A DNA stretch of 64,000 bases, from NCBI RefSeq assembly GCF_001700435.1, contig NZ_LYPC01000026.1, positions 248,001 through 312,000 on the forward strand, given 5' to 3'. The notes under the pieces were generated by a model. It worked only from the letters and a program-made list of their open reading frames with translations, was not told the origin of the DNA and searched no databases. Shown here piece after piece: positions 51,286 to 59,974 of the stretch (position 1 is the stretch's first letter; every line of letters starts with the position of its first letter). The translations under genes and the position numbers were made by a program. The stretch is from Paenibacillus pectinilyticus (GTDB taxonomy: Bacteria > Bacillota > Bacilli > Paenibacillales > NBRC-103111).

Positions 51286-52161
51286 ATGCAGGCCAAATTC
51301 GATAGAACCCGAATTAATGATGGCTCCAATCGCCCGCCACGCCTCGAAATTCATCAATCCATGTGGGCGATGATGGGGGTGGTCCCTTCGGGCACGGAGC
51401 TCCTGCTTGAGGAGAAGTTCGAACGCATCGCGGATGCAGGTTTCACGGGGATTCTAGCTAGAGTCCCAGAAGCCGGCAGTCGGGATGAATGGCAAAAACT
51501 GCTGCGCCAGTATAACCTAAGCTTCGGCGCGCATAGCTTCCCGTTCAATGCCCACGACCTGTCACTTCAGCTGCAACAGGCTGATGATATGGAGATGCTG
51601 TACGTGAACGGGCAAGTAGCAGATGCTTTCATCATCGGTGATGAGGCGATTAAGCTATTAGACGAATTGGGTGCTGTGTCTACTGAGCAGCGAATGCCTT
51701 TCTTTGTTGAGACGCATCGCGGCAAAATTACACAAGACTTAATCCGTACGGTGCAGTACGCTGAAGCGCTGCCAGACTTACGGTTTACGCTGGATATCTC
51801 CCATTATGTAGTAGCGGGGGAAATGACAGAGGAGCAAGAAAAGGCAGAGCACCTATTCGAGACTGTACTTGCACGAACGTCGGTCATTCACAGCCGCATC
51901 TCCTCTGGGGAACAAATTCAAGTGGATGTCGGCTATTCGGATGCGATGCTAGCCCGTTTTGAGACCTGGTGGACCAAGGCCATGCGCTATTGGCTGCAGG
52001 ATGCGCAGCCAGGCGATATACTGCCTTTTGTCTGCGAGCTTGGTCCTGCACCTTATGCGATTACGGGGCAGGGAGGACAAGAACTCTCGAACCGATGGGA
52101 GCAAGCCTTGGCTTTGAGAAGCTTGGCGCAGGGCTGTTGGAAACGAGCGGTGTCTGAATAA
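51286..52161 (+). CDS. TIM-barrel protein, xylose-isomerase/AP-endonuclease-2 superfamily
   Basis: About 291 residues from ATG 51286. Barrel strands read EIHQSMWAMMG, GFTGILARVP, LSFGAHSFPF, PFFVETHRGKI, LRFTLDISHYVVAGE and VIHSRISSG. The E/H/D/H residues at strand ends (VETHRG, DISHY, HSR) are the metal ligands of sugar-phosphate isomerase/epimerase-like enzymes. Family members epimerise or dehydrate sugars and inositols. The pairing with a di-iron protein is unusual. A terminator follows. Confidence 0.75.
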   Translation: MQAKFDRTRINDGSNRPPRLEIHQSMWAMMGVVPSGTELLLEEKFERIADAGFTGILARVPEAGSRDEWQKLLRQYNLSFGAHSFPFNAHDLSLQLQQADDMEMLYVNGQVADAFIIGDEAIKLLDELGAVSTEQRMPFFVETHRGKITQDLIRTVQYAEALPDLRFTLDISHYVVAGEMTEEQEKAEHLFETVLARTSVIHSRISSGEQIQVDVGYSDAMLARFETWWTKAMRYWLQDAQPGDILPFVCELGPAPYAITGQGGQELSNRWEQALALRSLAQGCWKRAVSE

Positions 52162-52170
52162 ATAGCGTAA

Positions 52171-52212
52171 AGAGTCGAACGAGGACGTCATGTCCTTGCT
52201 CGACTCTTTTTT
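52171..52212. terminator. bidirectional intrinsic terminator
   Basis: AGAGTCGA...AGGAC/GTCCT...TCGACTCT with T runs on both strands, between the convergent TIM-barrel and stalk-protein genes. Confidence 0.85.
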
Positions 52213-52227
52213 AGTGAGTGATGACCA

Positions 52228-53832
52228 TTAATGCGAATGTCCCATATCCATAGCCATGGCTTTCGTCAATGTAATTGACCAATCAGCGTCATTCCATTTG
52301 ACATCCCAGCCAAGCAGCTCGGTAATGAAACGAAGTGGAACTTGTGTACGTCCGCCATGCAGGAAGATCGGAGTGCCGATGTCTTTCCGTTGTCCGTTCA
52401 ATTCCATATAAGGCTTGCCGATCCAAAATGTAGCGGTGTTTCCGCCAGTTTTGACCCAAGCGGTTTGCGTTGCAGCATCCCAAGTGACTTCAGCGCCAAT
52501 GGCTTCTCCCAGATAACGAAGGGGAATAAACGTATTGCCATCTTTCATGAACGGTGCTACATCCATCCAAGTGGTCGTGCCATTAATAGTTAGTGCACCG
52601 CTGCCAATTTTCATCCAGATGCTAGTCGTTGGCGACATGGTAACAGGTCCGTGGAACTTTTCTGGGAATTGCGCTACGATTCCGCCAGCAAGTGCGCTTG
52701 CCGTAGCAAACATGTGGGCATATGCGGTACGCTCAAACGTATAAGCACCTGTAAAGTCCTTGTTTACGTAGCTATCAAAGGCTTCAAGCAAATGCGTAAT
52801 GTGCATTTTTAGCCCGTCAGCAATCGTTGCTGTGTCAAAATACATCGGATTCGCCATGTTGAAGAACGCGGCTTGCTTCATCCGGTAGTCTTCAAGCTCA
52901 GCCACGGCATTCTTGCGGCCAGCTTCATCTTTGGCACCGGTTGCTTTCACATACTCGACAAAGTAACCAATGTGGGAGGACCAAACGGTATTGAATGCGT
53001 CACCCGCCGCTTGACCATAAACTGATGCAATGGCTGCGGATAAGTCGTTGGTGTTATTGCCAAGAGCTCTAGCGGCTGCAGCAAAATCGGGTGCTCCATC
53101 GATGCCTTTTTGCATCGCGATGACAGCCAAACTAGCATGCTCACCAAGCAGTTGGCCCAGGCCAGCACGAAGGTCAATGCCAGGGGATTTCACAGTTTCA
53201 GCTGGAAATTTAGCTGGGAACTGTGCTTCAATGCCGCCAGCAAGCGCATCAGCGGTCATGAACATATGCGCATAGGCGGTACGAGCATCGGAGTAGGCTT
53301 TGTCATAGTCTTTATTTACATAGTCGTTGAACGCATCGAGTAGGTGGGTAATGTGCATTTTCAAACCATCTGCAATGACTGTTTTATCAAAATAAGTTGG
53401 ATTCGCCATGTTGAAAAAGTCAGCTTGCTTTAAACGGTAGTCCTCAAGCTCAGCGATCGCTTTTTGACGGCCAGCCTCGTCTTTGGCTGCTGTTGCTTTC
53501 ACATACTCAACGAAGTAACCAATGTGGGAAGACCAGATGGGCTTGAAGGCATCACCGGCGGGCTGCCCGTATACCGATGCGATAGCGGCTGTCAGATCAT
53601 CTGTATTTTTGCCAAGTGCTGCTGCGGCATCACCGAAATCAGGTGCCCCATCGTACCCTTTTTGCATAGCGAGAATGGCTAGTAGGGCGTGCTCTCCTAA
53701 TAGTTGGCCAAGTGCTGCCCGCAGGTCGGGTGCTGCTCCTGTGGTCTTGACTTCATGTGCACTTGCAAGGGTAGGTAACAGTAAACTGAAACATAACATA
53801 AGAATTGCTAACTTGCTTCGTAAACCTTTCAT
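52228..53832 (-). CDS. secreted protein with duplicated His-containing helical domain and C-terminal stalk domain
   Basis: 534 residues from the ATG at 53832 (GGAG 8 bases before; a GTG lies at 53841). Signal peptide ending ASA-HEV. Two near-identical helical repeats of about 175 residues (DLRAALGQLLGEHALLAILAMQKG... and DLRAGLGQLLGEHASLAVIAMQKG...). Each keeps His in LLGEHA, WSSHIGYF, KMHITHLL and TAYAHMF. Then a copper-amine-oxidase-N stalk domain (FIPLRYLGEAIGAEVTWDAATQTAWV; QVPLRFITELLGWDVKWND). The tail AMAMDMGHSH is Met/His rich. The conserved His pattern suggests metal or heme binding; that is inference. It is divergent from an ECF sigma gene. Confidence 0.8.
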   Translation of the reverse strand: MKGLRSKLAILMLCFSLLLPTLASAHEVKTTGAAPDLRAALGQLLGEHALLAILAMQKGYDGAPDFGDAAAALGKNTDDLTAAIASVYGQPAGDAFKPIWSSHIGYFVEYVKATAAKDEAGRQKAIAELEDYRLKQADFFNMANPTYFDKTVIADGLKMHITHLLDAFNDYVNKDYDKAYSDARTAYAHMFMTADALAGGIEAQFPAKFPAETVKSPGIDLRAGLGQLLGEHASLAVIAMQKGIDGAPDFAAAARALGNNTNDLSAAIASVYGQAAGDAFNTVWSSHIGYFVEYVKATGAKDEAGRKNAVAELEDYRMKQAAFFNMANPMYFDTATIADGLKMHITHLLEAFDSYVNKDFTGAYTFERTAYAHMFATASALAGGIVAQFPEKFHGPVTMSPTTSIWMKIGSGALTINGTTTWMDVAPFMKDGNTFIPLRYLGEAIGAEVTWDAATQTAWVKTGGNTATFWIGKPYMELNGQRKDIGTPIFLHGGRTQVPLRFITELLGWDVKWNDADWSITLTKAMAMDMGHSH

Positions 53833-53888
53833 TCTCTTCACTCCCTATTTCAAAGTTGGTCCGCTTGTGAAAAGCGGTTATACTTAGT

Positions 53889-53893
53889 GGAAC
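53889..53893 (+). promoter_or_regulatory. possible ECF-type -35 element in the divergent region
   Basis: GGAAC occurs in the 187-bp gap between the stalk-protein gene and the ECF sigma gene. GGAAC is the usual -35 of ECF promoters, but I see no convincing CGTC-like -10 at the right distance. Confidence 0.2.
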
Positions 53894-54019
53894 GCAACAA
53901 GAGTACATTTGGATCACACTTGCACCAAAAGAAATTTGGGCCGTGTAGAAGTAAATCCAAAAAGGGAGATTTTACGAAGATACGAATAAGAGGGAACATG
54001 GGGGAAGGGGCGCTTAAGT

Positions 54020-54601
54020 TTGAACGAAATAGCCGACGATCGGCAATTGATGCAAAGTATTGTACAGAAAGACGCCAGTGCCCTCGAGAAGCTCTACGAT
54101 CGCTATGAACAAGTGATATATAACTTTGCTTTTCGGATTGTGAAGGACTCGATGGCTGCCGAAGAAGTGATGCAGGAGCTATTTATGCGGATTTGGAACA
54201 ATGCGGAGAATTTCGATGGGAGTCATGGGAAGCTCTCGACTTGGATGTTCGCGATTACCCGCAATATTGCGATAGATCATCTGCGCAGACGAAGTTCACG
54301 AACTTCGCAGCAAACGAGAGAATCCGAAACCCTGAATCTCATTCAAGATAAGGGAACGCTGACAGAGGATATCGTGGAATTGCGGATGATCGGAGAGCAG
54401 GTCAGAGATGCACTTCAGGAGCTAAGTATCGATCAGCAGCAAGTGGTGGATATGATTTATTACCAGGGTTTAACGCAGCAGGAAGTTGCAGATATCGCAT
54501 CGATTCCACTGGGCACGGTCAAAAGCAGGGTTAGGTTGGCAATGAAGCAATTACACCAACGGATGAGTCATTGGGGAAGGAGGGATCGTGTTCATGAGTG
54601 A
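54020..54601 (+). CDS. ECF-type RNA polymerase sigma factor
   Basis: 193 residues from TTG 54020 (GGGAAGGGG 9 bases upstream). Region 2: LEKLYDRYEQVIYNFAFRIVKDSMAAEEVMQELFMRIWNNA...STWMFAITRNIAIDHLRRRS. Region 4: QQVVDMIYYQGLTQQEVADIASIPLGTVKSRVRLAMKQL. It resembles SigK/RpoE-class ECF factors with RskA-type anti-sigma partners. It overlaps the anti-sigma gene by 8 bases. Confidence 0.93.
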   Translation: MNEIADDRQLMQSIVQKDASALEKLYDRYEQVIYNFAFRIVKDSMAAEEVMQELFMRIWNNAENFDGSHGKLSTWMFAITRNIAIDHLRRRSSRTSQQTRESETLNLIQDKGTLTEDIVELRMIGEQVRDALQELSIDQQQVVDMIYYQGLTQQEVADIASIPLGTVKSRVRLAMKQLHQRMSHWGRRDRVHE

Positions 54602-55469
54602 TAACAGGAATCATCAATGCGAATTAGCTGAATTGTATGCGCTTGGCGCACTTGAAATAGATGAAATGGAGAAATATGAAGCCCACTTGAAGACGTGCCA
54701 GGACTGTCAGGAGCTTGTGAGTGAATACCAACGTGTGACAGATCTGCTTCCTCTTGCATCAGAAAGAGCTGAACTGCCTACAGGCATGAAATCGCGGGTG
54801 TTGACGCGGGTGTTGATGTCCGACGCACAAGTTCAAGGGGACAACATGACGGTGATGGCAAGTGAACGGATAGAGGAACGTTATGTTGAACGAGGTGCTG
54901 GCAGAAACGTAGTATCGCAGAGGACGACTCAGCTAAAAGATAGAGTGCCGGATGCTGATACACAAAAGAAAACATCAACAAATGTAACGCGAGGTAGCCG
55001 AGCTTGGCGTTATCTGAGTCTGGGACTTGCTGTAGCCGTGATCGCATTGATCTCATACACCAGTCAATTACAGCAAGATATTGATAGGTTAGAGCAAAAG
55101 GTTGCCATCAGCACCGAGCCTGCTCAAGGATTTAAGGTGAACCAGGCTGTGGCGCTTAGTCCGGGGGCCAAGGACATCGTGGCCAAAGGCTTGGCTACGA
55201 TTGTCGTGGATAGCAAAGGGACTCATCTCGTCGTGCAAGCAGAGAATCTCCCTGCGCTGAAAGGAACGGAGGCTTACCAGGTATGGCTGATCAAAGGTGA
55301 AGCCAAGTATAATGCGGGCACCTTCGTCTCCCAAGACGGAAATGGGGCGTTGTATTATTCCTTCCAGCCGCAGGAGTATGACACGGTCGCGATCACGCTT
55401 GAACCCGATGCGCAAGGTGAAACACCGCGGGGGCAGATCGTACTTGCTGCGCCGATTAAGAACGGGTAA
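54594..55469 (+). CDS. membrane anti-sigma factor, RskA-type
   Basis: 291 residues from ATG 54594 (GGAAGGAGGG upstream). N-terminal zinc-anti-sigma motif HLKTCQDC (H-x3-C-x2-C) inside a helical domain (residues 1-60), which binds the sigma factor. One membrane segment at about residues 140-160 (YLSLGLAVAVIALISYTSQL). Outside is an RskA-type beta domain (residues about 200-291: GTEAYQVWLIKGEAKYNAGTFV...FQPQEYDTVAITLEPD). It holds sigma at the membrane until cleaved or released. Confidence 0.9.
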   Translation: MSDNRNHQCELAELYALGALEIDEMEKYEAHLKTCQDCQELVSEYQRVTDLLPLASERAELPTGMKSRVLTRVLMSDAQVQGDNMTVMASERIEERYVERGAGRNVVSQRTTQLKDRVPDADTQKKTSTNVTRGSRAWRYLSLGLAVAVIALISYTSQLQQDIDRLEQKVAISTEPAQGFKVNQAVALSPGAKDIVAKGLATIVVDSKGTHLVVQAENLPALKGTEAYQVWLIKGEAKYNAGTFVSQDGNGALYYSFQPQEYDTVAITLEPDAQGETPRGQIVLAAPIKNG

Positions 55470-55498
55470 AGATATCGGAGTAGTCGATGGTAGAAAGG

Positions 55499-55533
55499 GC
55501 TCTATTCGCAGCCATGCGGGTAGAGCTTTTTTT
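55499..55533 (+). terminator. intrinsic terminator
   Basis: GCTCTA/TAGAGC stem with a 16-base G/C-rich loop and a T run, after the anti-sigma gene. Confidence 0.7.
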
Positions 55534-55596
55534 ATCGTGACATTCTCCCCAAAATGGTTATAATTGCATTCATATCTCAACAAGGAGGAAGTCCAC

Positions 55597-56205
55597 ATGT
55601 CACCTCGTAACATCGAAAAAGACTTGCTAATGCGAGAAGAGCGCAAGAAATTCATTTTAGACTCGGCGGTTCAAGTTATTGCAACCAAAGGGATTGGCTC
55701 AACGCATATGAATGATATCGCAGCAGCAGCCAGCATTAGCATAGGCAATTTATATCATTATTTTAAATCAAAGGATGAAATCTACGCTGAACTCCTCTAC
55801 ATGACGCAGACAGACTATGGCCTATTCGTCACAGCTGCTTCGCAAATGCCAGGCAACGCCATCGATAAGCTTCGCTATATTTGCTCGACGTGGCTGTCCA
55901 TCAGTACGAACTGGGCGTTTACGATTCTCATTCAAACCGCGCGTACGACGGAAAGTATTCCTCTTGAAATTAGAAATGCAGTAACGGAGCGCTTTACGGC
56001 TAACCTGCAGCCTGTTGCAGCCATCATGAAGGAAGGCCAAGAAAGCGGCCACATTCTGGATGGCGAAGATCCATTAGAACTGGCCTTTTATTTCGTCAGT
56101 TTAATTCAAGGATTAACGTTGCAGCGCGCGCCAGGCATTGAAGTTCGGATAACACCAAAGACGGAAAGTATAATCCGACTATTCCAAGTGGGATTTAAAA
56201 AATAA
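55597..56205 (+). CDS. TetR family transcriptional regulator
   Basis: 202 residues from ATG 55597 (AGGAGG 9 bases upstream; 55564 rejected). The N-terminal TetR helix-turn-helix is FILDSAVQVIATKGIGSTHMNDIAAAASISIGNLYHYFKSKDEIYAELL. The C-terminal ligand domain is all helical. It lies directly before leader L3 and the third sulfonate operon, and its stop is 4 bases before the -35 of L3, so it may control that operon. Confidence 0.9.
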   Translation: MSPRNIEKDLLMREERKKFILDSAVQVIATKGIGSTHMNDIAAAASISIGNLYHYFKSKDEIYAELLYMTQTDYGLFVTAASQMPGNAIDKLRYICSTWLSISTNWAFTILIQTARTTESIPLEIRNAVTERFTANLQPVAAIMKEGQESGHILDGEDPLELAFYFVSLIQGLTLQRAPGIEVRITPKTESIIRLFQVGFKK

Positions 56206-56208
56206 GCA

Positions 56209-56369
56209 TTGACAATACGTCAACACAGTTGTTAAGATATGATTCATAGAAACCGAATACGAATTCGGTTTGTGAAGAACAACTACATAGGTGATCAATC
56301 GACCAGACCAACTGGAGATTCGACGTATGCTTTCTATTGTGCACTTTTGAAGCGTTGAGTCTCTTTTTT
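56209..56369 (+). promoter_or_regulatory. leader L3: promoter, hairpins and attenuator-type terminator before the third sulfonate operon
   Basis: TTGACA (56209-56214) and TTAAGAT (56232-56238) form the promoter. A perfect 9-bp inverted repeat AAACCGAAT/ATTCGGTTT follows (56250-56271). The core hairpin is CCAG-ACCAA-CTGG (56303-56315). The terminator 5' arm, GAGATTCGACG, starts on the last G of that hairpin and pairs over 11 positions (with G-U pairs) with CGTTGAGTCTC, then six Ts (56353-56369). The ssuB start is 58 bases beyond. Confidence 0.7.
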
Positions 56370-56427
56370 GCATTTTAAATCCTAGTAATAGTATGTGAAT
56401 AGTATGAAAAGAGGGGCGTGACCATCG

Positions 56428-57204
56428 ATGACTACACAAACGCTTACGATTTCCGGGCTGAATAAACAGTTCGATACACCAACTGGCCGTACAATTGCAC
56501 TGAGTAATATCCAACTGCAGCTGCAACAAGGTGAATTTATTACGATCATTGGACCGAGTGGCTGCGGCAAAAGCACATTGCTCAAGATTATTGCTGGCTT
56601 AGACACAGCTTACAGCGGGACGGTTCTTCTGAGCGGTAAACCGATCGACGGACCGAGTATTGAGAAGGGCGTTATTTTTCAAGAACCAAGGCTCTTTCCT
56701 TGGCTGACGGTAGAGAAGAATATTGCAGCTAACTACAATCTGAAGGATCCTGCTGTTCGTTACAAGGTAAACGAGCTTATCGAGCTTGTTCGGTTAAAAG
56801 ATTTTGCCAAAGCATATCCACGCGAGCTATCCGGCGGTATGGCGCAGCGTGTTGCGATTGCTAGAGCACTGCTTCGAAATCCAGACGTGCTGCTGCTCGA
56901 TGAGCCTTTTGGTGCGCTTGATGCGTTTACTCGCTCGCACATGCAGGAAGTGCTGCTCGATATTTGGGAGAAGAATCGGACGACGATGCTCTTCGTGACG
57001 CACGATATTGATGAAGCTGTGTTTCTAGCGCAGCGAGTGGTCATTATGAATGCGAGACCAGGTCATATTCGCAATATCGTGCAGAACGACTTGCCTTTTC
57101 CACGTAAAAAGGCCGGTCATTCTTTTCAAGAACTACGACGAATTGTGTTAAGTGAATTTGAAAAAGTCGAAGAACCCGCAGGTGTAGATGGAGCGGGCAT
57201 TTAA
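56428..57204 (+). CDS. ssuB: sulfonate-type ABC transporter ATPase (SsuB-like), second locus
   Basis: 258 residues, close to the SsuB-like ATPase at 13947 over its full length. Walker [28 protein letters not shown], signature LSGGMAQR, Walker [17 protein letters not shown]-loop THDIDEA. GAGGGG lies 10 bases before the ATG. It starts an operon with its own binding protein, two permeases and a flavin monooxygenase. Confidence 0.9.
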   Translation: MTTQTLTISGLNKQFDTPTGRTIALSNIQLQLQQGEFITIIGPSGCGKSTLLKIIAGLDTAYSGTVLLSGKPIDGPSIEKGVIFQEPRLFPWLTVEKNIAANYNLKDPAVRYKVNELIELVRLKDFAKAYPRELSGGMAQRVAIARALLRNPDVLLLDEPFGALDAFTRSHMQEVLLDIWEKNRTTMLFVTHDIDEAVFLAQRVVIMNARPGHIRNIVQNDLPFPRKKAGHSFQELRRIVLSEFEKVEEPAGVDGAGI

Positions 57205-57232
57205 TTCTTATATTTTGGGGAGGGTTTCTTTT

Positions 57233-58264
57233 ATGAAAAATGTTCGTTATGTAATTGCCATTCTCGTTGTCTTTGCTATCGTACTAACCGGTTGCGCTAA
57301 AGCAACCGACAATAAGCCAGCTTCAACGACGGCAGCAGCTACCAACTACGAGGGATTAACCGTGAAGCTTGGCGTGCAAGGCAGCGGAGGATTGTTTGGC
57401 AAAGCCCGTGAGGAGAAATGGTTTGAGACGGAGTTTGAAAAGCTAGGCGTTAAAGTGGAATGGGCCGAATTCCAAAGTGGTCCTCCGATGACAGAAGCAA
57501 TGGCTTCCAATCGACTTGATTTTGCAGGATTAGGAAATATGCCAATCGTTGCAGCACAAGCTGCCGACATTCCTTTCAAAGTTATTTCACAAATTCTCGA
57601 TGGTAAAAAGAACGTCGCCTTAATCGTACCGATCAATAGTCCGCTTAAAAAGCTAGAGGATTTGAAAGGCAAGAAAATTGCGGTTGCCAAGGGGAGTAAT
57701 GCTTTCAACTTCTTATACCGCAGCTTGGAACAGAGCGGTCTTAAATCCTCGGATGTGGAAGTGATTCAACTTCAACCCGACGAAGCGCAGCCTGCTTTTG
57801 ATAATGGCGGTGTGGATGCTTGGGCAACGTGGGACCCGTACATCACTCTCAATACGCTGAATGGCAAAGGCCGTGTCTTGTCGGATGGCGAAACGTTAGG
57901 TGTTCTTTCACCATCCTTTAACATTGTGCGTAAGCAATTTGCTGACAAATATCCGGATCTTGTCACCCTGTATCTCAAAGTATTAGAGAAAACGCGTCTC
58001 TGGGAAGCTGCTAATACGGATGAAGCATTGAAACGCTATGCAGCTGAACGGAAAGTGCCTGTTGAGGTGATCAAAGGGACGCTCGATCGTTCTAAAATGA
58101 TTAATATTCCGACAAGCAAAGAGATTTCGGCGGAGCTGCAAAAAACGGCTGATTTCCAATTCGGTATCAAGTCTATTCGTAAACAAATTCAAGTCGCAGA
58201 CATCATTGATAATCAATATATAGAAAAAGCGCTCAAACAGACTGCTGATGAGACAAAGAAATGA
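57233..58264 (+). CDS. ssuA: sulfonate-type ABC transporter substrate-binding lipoprotein (SsuA-like), second locus
   Basis: 343 residues from ATG 57233 (GGGGAGGG upstream; 57188 lies in ssuB). Lipobox VLTGC (Cys at about residue 21). LTVKLGVQGSGGLFGKAREEKWFETEFEKLGVKVEWAEFQSGPPMTEAMASNRLDFAGLGNMP is typical of SsuA. VDAWATWDPYITLN is the ligand-pocket motif. ATWDPY and the PPMTEA loop suggest an alkane- or other organosulfonate ligand; this is inference. Confidence 0.9.
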   Translation: MKNVRYVIAILVVFAIVLTGCAKATDNKPASTTAAATNYEGLTVKLGVQGSGGLFGKAREEKWFETEFEKLGVKVEWAEFQSGPPMTEAMASNRLDFAGLGNMPIVAAQAADIPFKVISQILDGKKNVALIVPINSPLKKLEDLKGKKIAVAKGSNAFNFLYRSLEQSGLKSSDVEVIQLQPDEAQPAFDNGGVDAWATWDPYITLNTLNGKGRVLSDGETLGVLSPSFNIVRKQFADKYPDLVTLYLKVLEKTRLWEAANTDEALKRYAAERKVPVEVIKGTLDRSKMINIPTSKEISAELQKTADFQFGIKSIRKQIQVADIIDNQYIEKALKQTADETKK

Positions 58265-58274
58265 GGCGTTTCCG

Positions 58275-59132
58275 ATGCTCTCTAACGAATCTCGAATGGA
58301 ACAAAGTCTTCCTATTGCTGTAGGGAGGGAAAGAAAGCTGAGAGGGTATCGCCCCTCGATTAAAGCCGTAAATATAGCGCTGGGCATGCTCCTGCCAGTC
58401 GTTCTTCTCATCCTATGGTCAACAGGGAGTGCGCTCGGGCTGCTTAATCCCATCTTACTTCCCTCGCCTTTGGCGATTGTGAAGGAATTTATTAGTATGA
58501 CCGCTTCAGGCGAGTTATTACGAAATTTGCAAATTTCCGCATGGCGGGCTTTCATTGGCTTTCTTATCGGAGGCGGGCTGGGCTTTCTAATGGGGCTATG
58601 GGTTGGATTTTCCTATCGAACGGAGCGTCTGCTCGACCCTTCTATACAAATGCTGCGCACACTGCCTCATCTAGCGCTGGCACCGCTGTTCGTTCTTTGG
58701 TTCGGATTTGGGGAAACGTCCGAAATATTACTCATCGCCAAAGGCGCCTTTTTCCCGCTATATGTAAATACGTTTCTAGGTCTTCGATCTGTCGAAGTGA
58801 AGTTGTTCGAAGTGGCACGTGTGCTGCAATTTAGCAAATGGCAAATGATTAAGAAGCTGATTGTTCCCTCAGCGCTGCCTCATATTTTTCTAGGAATCCG
58901 ATTATCGCTGGGTATTGCTTGGTTAGGACTCGTTGTAGCGGAAATGATGGGATCCAGCTCAGGCGTGGGTTACATGATCAATGATGCTCGGTTTATGTCG
59001 ATTACGACTGTCGTTTTTGTGGGGATTATCGTCTTCGCAGCTGTCGGCAAATTAACGGATTCTGTGGTGAAATGGTTGGAAAACCGATTGCTTAGATGGC
59101 GTGGAACGTTTGAAGGGGAGGGTGGAAAATGA
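58275..59132 (+). CDS. ssuC: sulfonate-type ABC transporter permease (SsuC-like), third copy
   Basis: 285 residues from ATG 58275 (GAGG upstream). Six membrane segments; LLDPSIQMLRTLPHLALAPLFVLWFGFG and EAA loop LFEVARVLQFSKWQMIKKLIVPSALPHI. It overlaps the next permease by ATGA. Near-duplicate architecture to the copies at 14742 and 15597. Confidence 0.9.
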   Translation: MLSNESRMEQSLPIAVGRERKLRGYRPSIKAVNIALGMLLPVVLLILWSTGSALGLLNPILLPSPLAIVKEFISMTASGELLRNLQISAWRAFIGFLIGGGLGFLMGLWVGFSYRTERLLDPSIQMLRTLPHLALAPLFVLWFGFGETSEILLIAKGAFFPLYVNTFLGLRSVEVKLFEVARVLQFSKWQMIKKLIVPSALPHIFLGIRLSLGIAWLGLVVAEMMGSSSGVGYMINDARFMSITTVVFVGIIVFAAVGKLTDSVVKWLENRLLRWRGTFEGEGGK

Positions 59133-59938
59133 GTCAATTACCAGTCGGTACTCGTCAGTCACTCCGCGCCTCGGGCAATCGGATTCCATCCTACTTGCAT
59201 GGTTGGATCGTCCCCATCATCGTGATGATAGTCTGGCAGGCAGCGGGCACGTATGGCATTGTGCCTACGAGTCTCTTGCCGACGCCGCTTGCCATATTGA
59301 AACAGTTTGTAGATTTGGCCGCAAGCGGTAAACTGTGGCACAACCTAGAGATTAGCTTATATCGGGCAGCGCTAGGCTTTCTTTTAGGGGGAAGCATCGG
59401 GTTACTGCTTGGACTTTCCGCAGGGTTAGGGAAGCTCGTAGAGCGGATTATGGATCCCTCGCTTCAAATGCTAAGAACGGTCCCGCTGCTGGCGCTGATC
59501 CCGTTATTTATTTTATGGTTCGGTATCGGGGAGTTTTCCAAAGTGTTAATGATCGCGCTAGGCGCTTTTTTCCCGATCTACATCAATGCTTTTCAAGGTG
59601 TAAGAAGTGTCGATGTAAAGCTATATGAAGTTTCTCGCATTCTGCAATATTCCAGATATCAGCAAGTTACGAAGCTTATTTTACCAGCCGCTTTACCGCA
59701 TATCTTGCTTGGTTTACGGCTGTCATTAGGCATCTCATGGCTTGTACTCGTTGTAGCGGAGTTAATGGGAACAAGCGCGGGAATTGGCTATATGATCCAG
59801 GATGCACGGACGTATTCCAAGACAGACGTCGTGTTTGTAGGCATAGTGATCTTTGCACTTGTGGGTAAGCTGTCCGATTCCTCTGTACGCTTGCTCGAAC
59901 GCAAATGGCTCACGTGGCGCGATACCTTCAAAGGATAA
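59129..59938 (+). CDS. ssuC: sulfonate-type ABC transporter permease (SsuC-like), fourth copy
   Basis: 269 residues. LLPTPLAILKQFVDLAASGK, IMDPSLQMLRTVPLLALIPLFILWFGIG, EAA loop LYEVSRILQYSRYQQVTKL, terminal KWLTWRDTFKG. Its start overlaps the third copy's stop (ATGA), so the pair is co-translated, favouring a permease heterodimer. Confidence 0.9.
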   Translation: MSQLPVGTRQSLRASGNRIPSYLHGWIVPIIVMIVWQAAGTYGIVPTSLLPTPLAILKQFVDLAASGKLWHNLEISLYRAALGFLLGGSIGLLLGLSAGLGKLVERIMDPSLQMLRTVPLLALIPLFILWFGIGEFSKVLMIALGAFFPIYINAFQGVRSVDVKLYEVSRILQYSRYQQVTKLILPAALPHILLGLRLSLGISWLVLVVAELMGTSAGIGYMIQDARTYSKTDVVFVGIVIFALVGKLSDSSVRLLERKWLTWRDTFKG

Positions 59939-59974
59939 GCCTAATATATGCAAACGAGAAAGAAGGAAGATACG

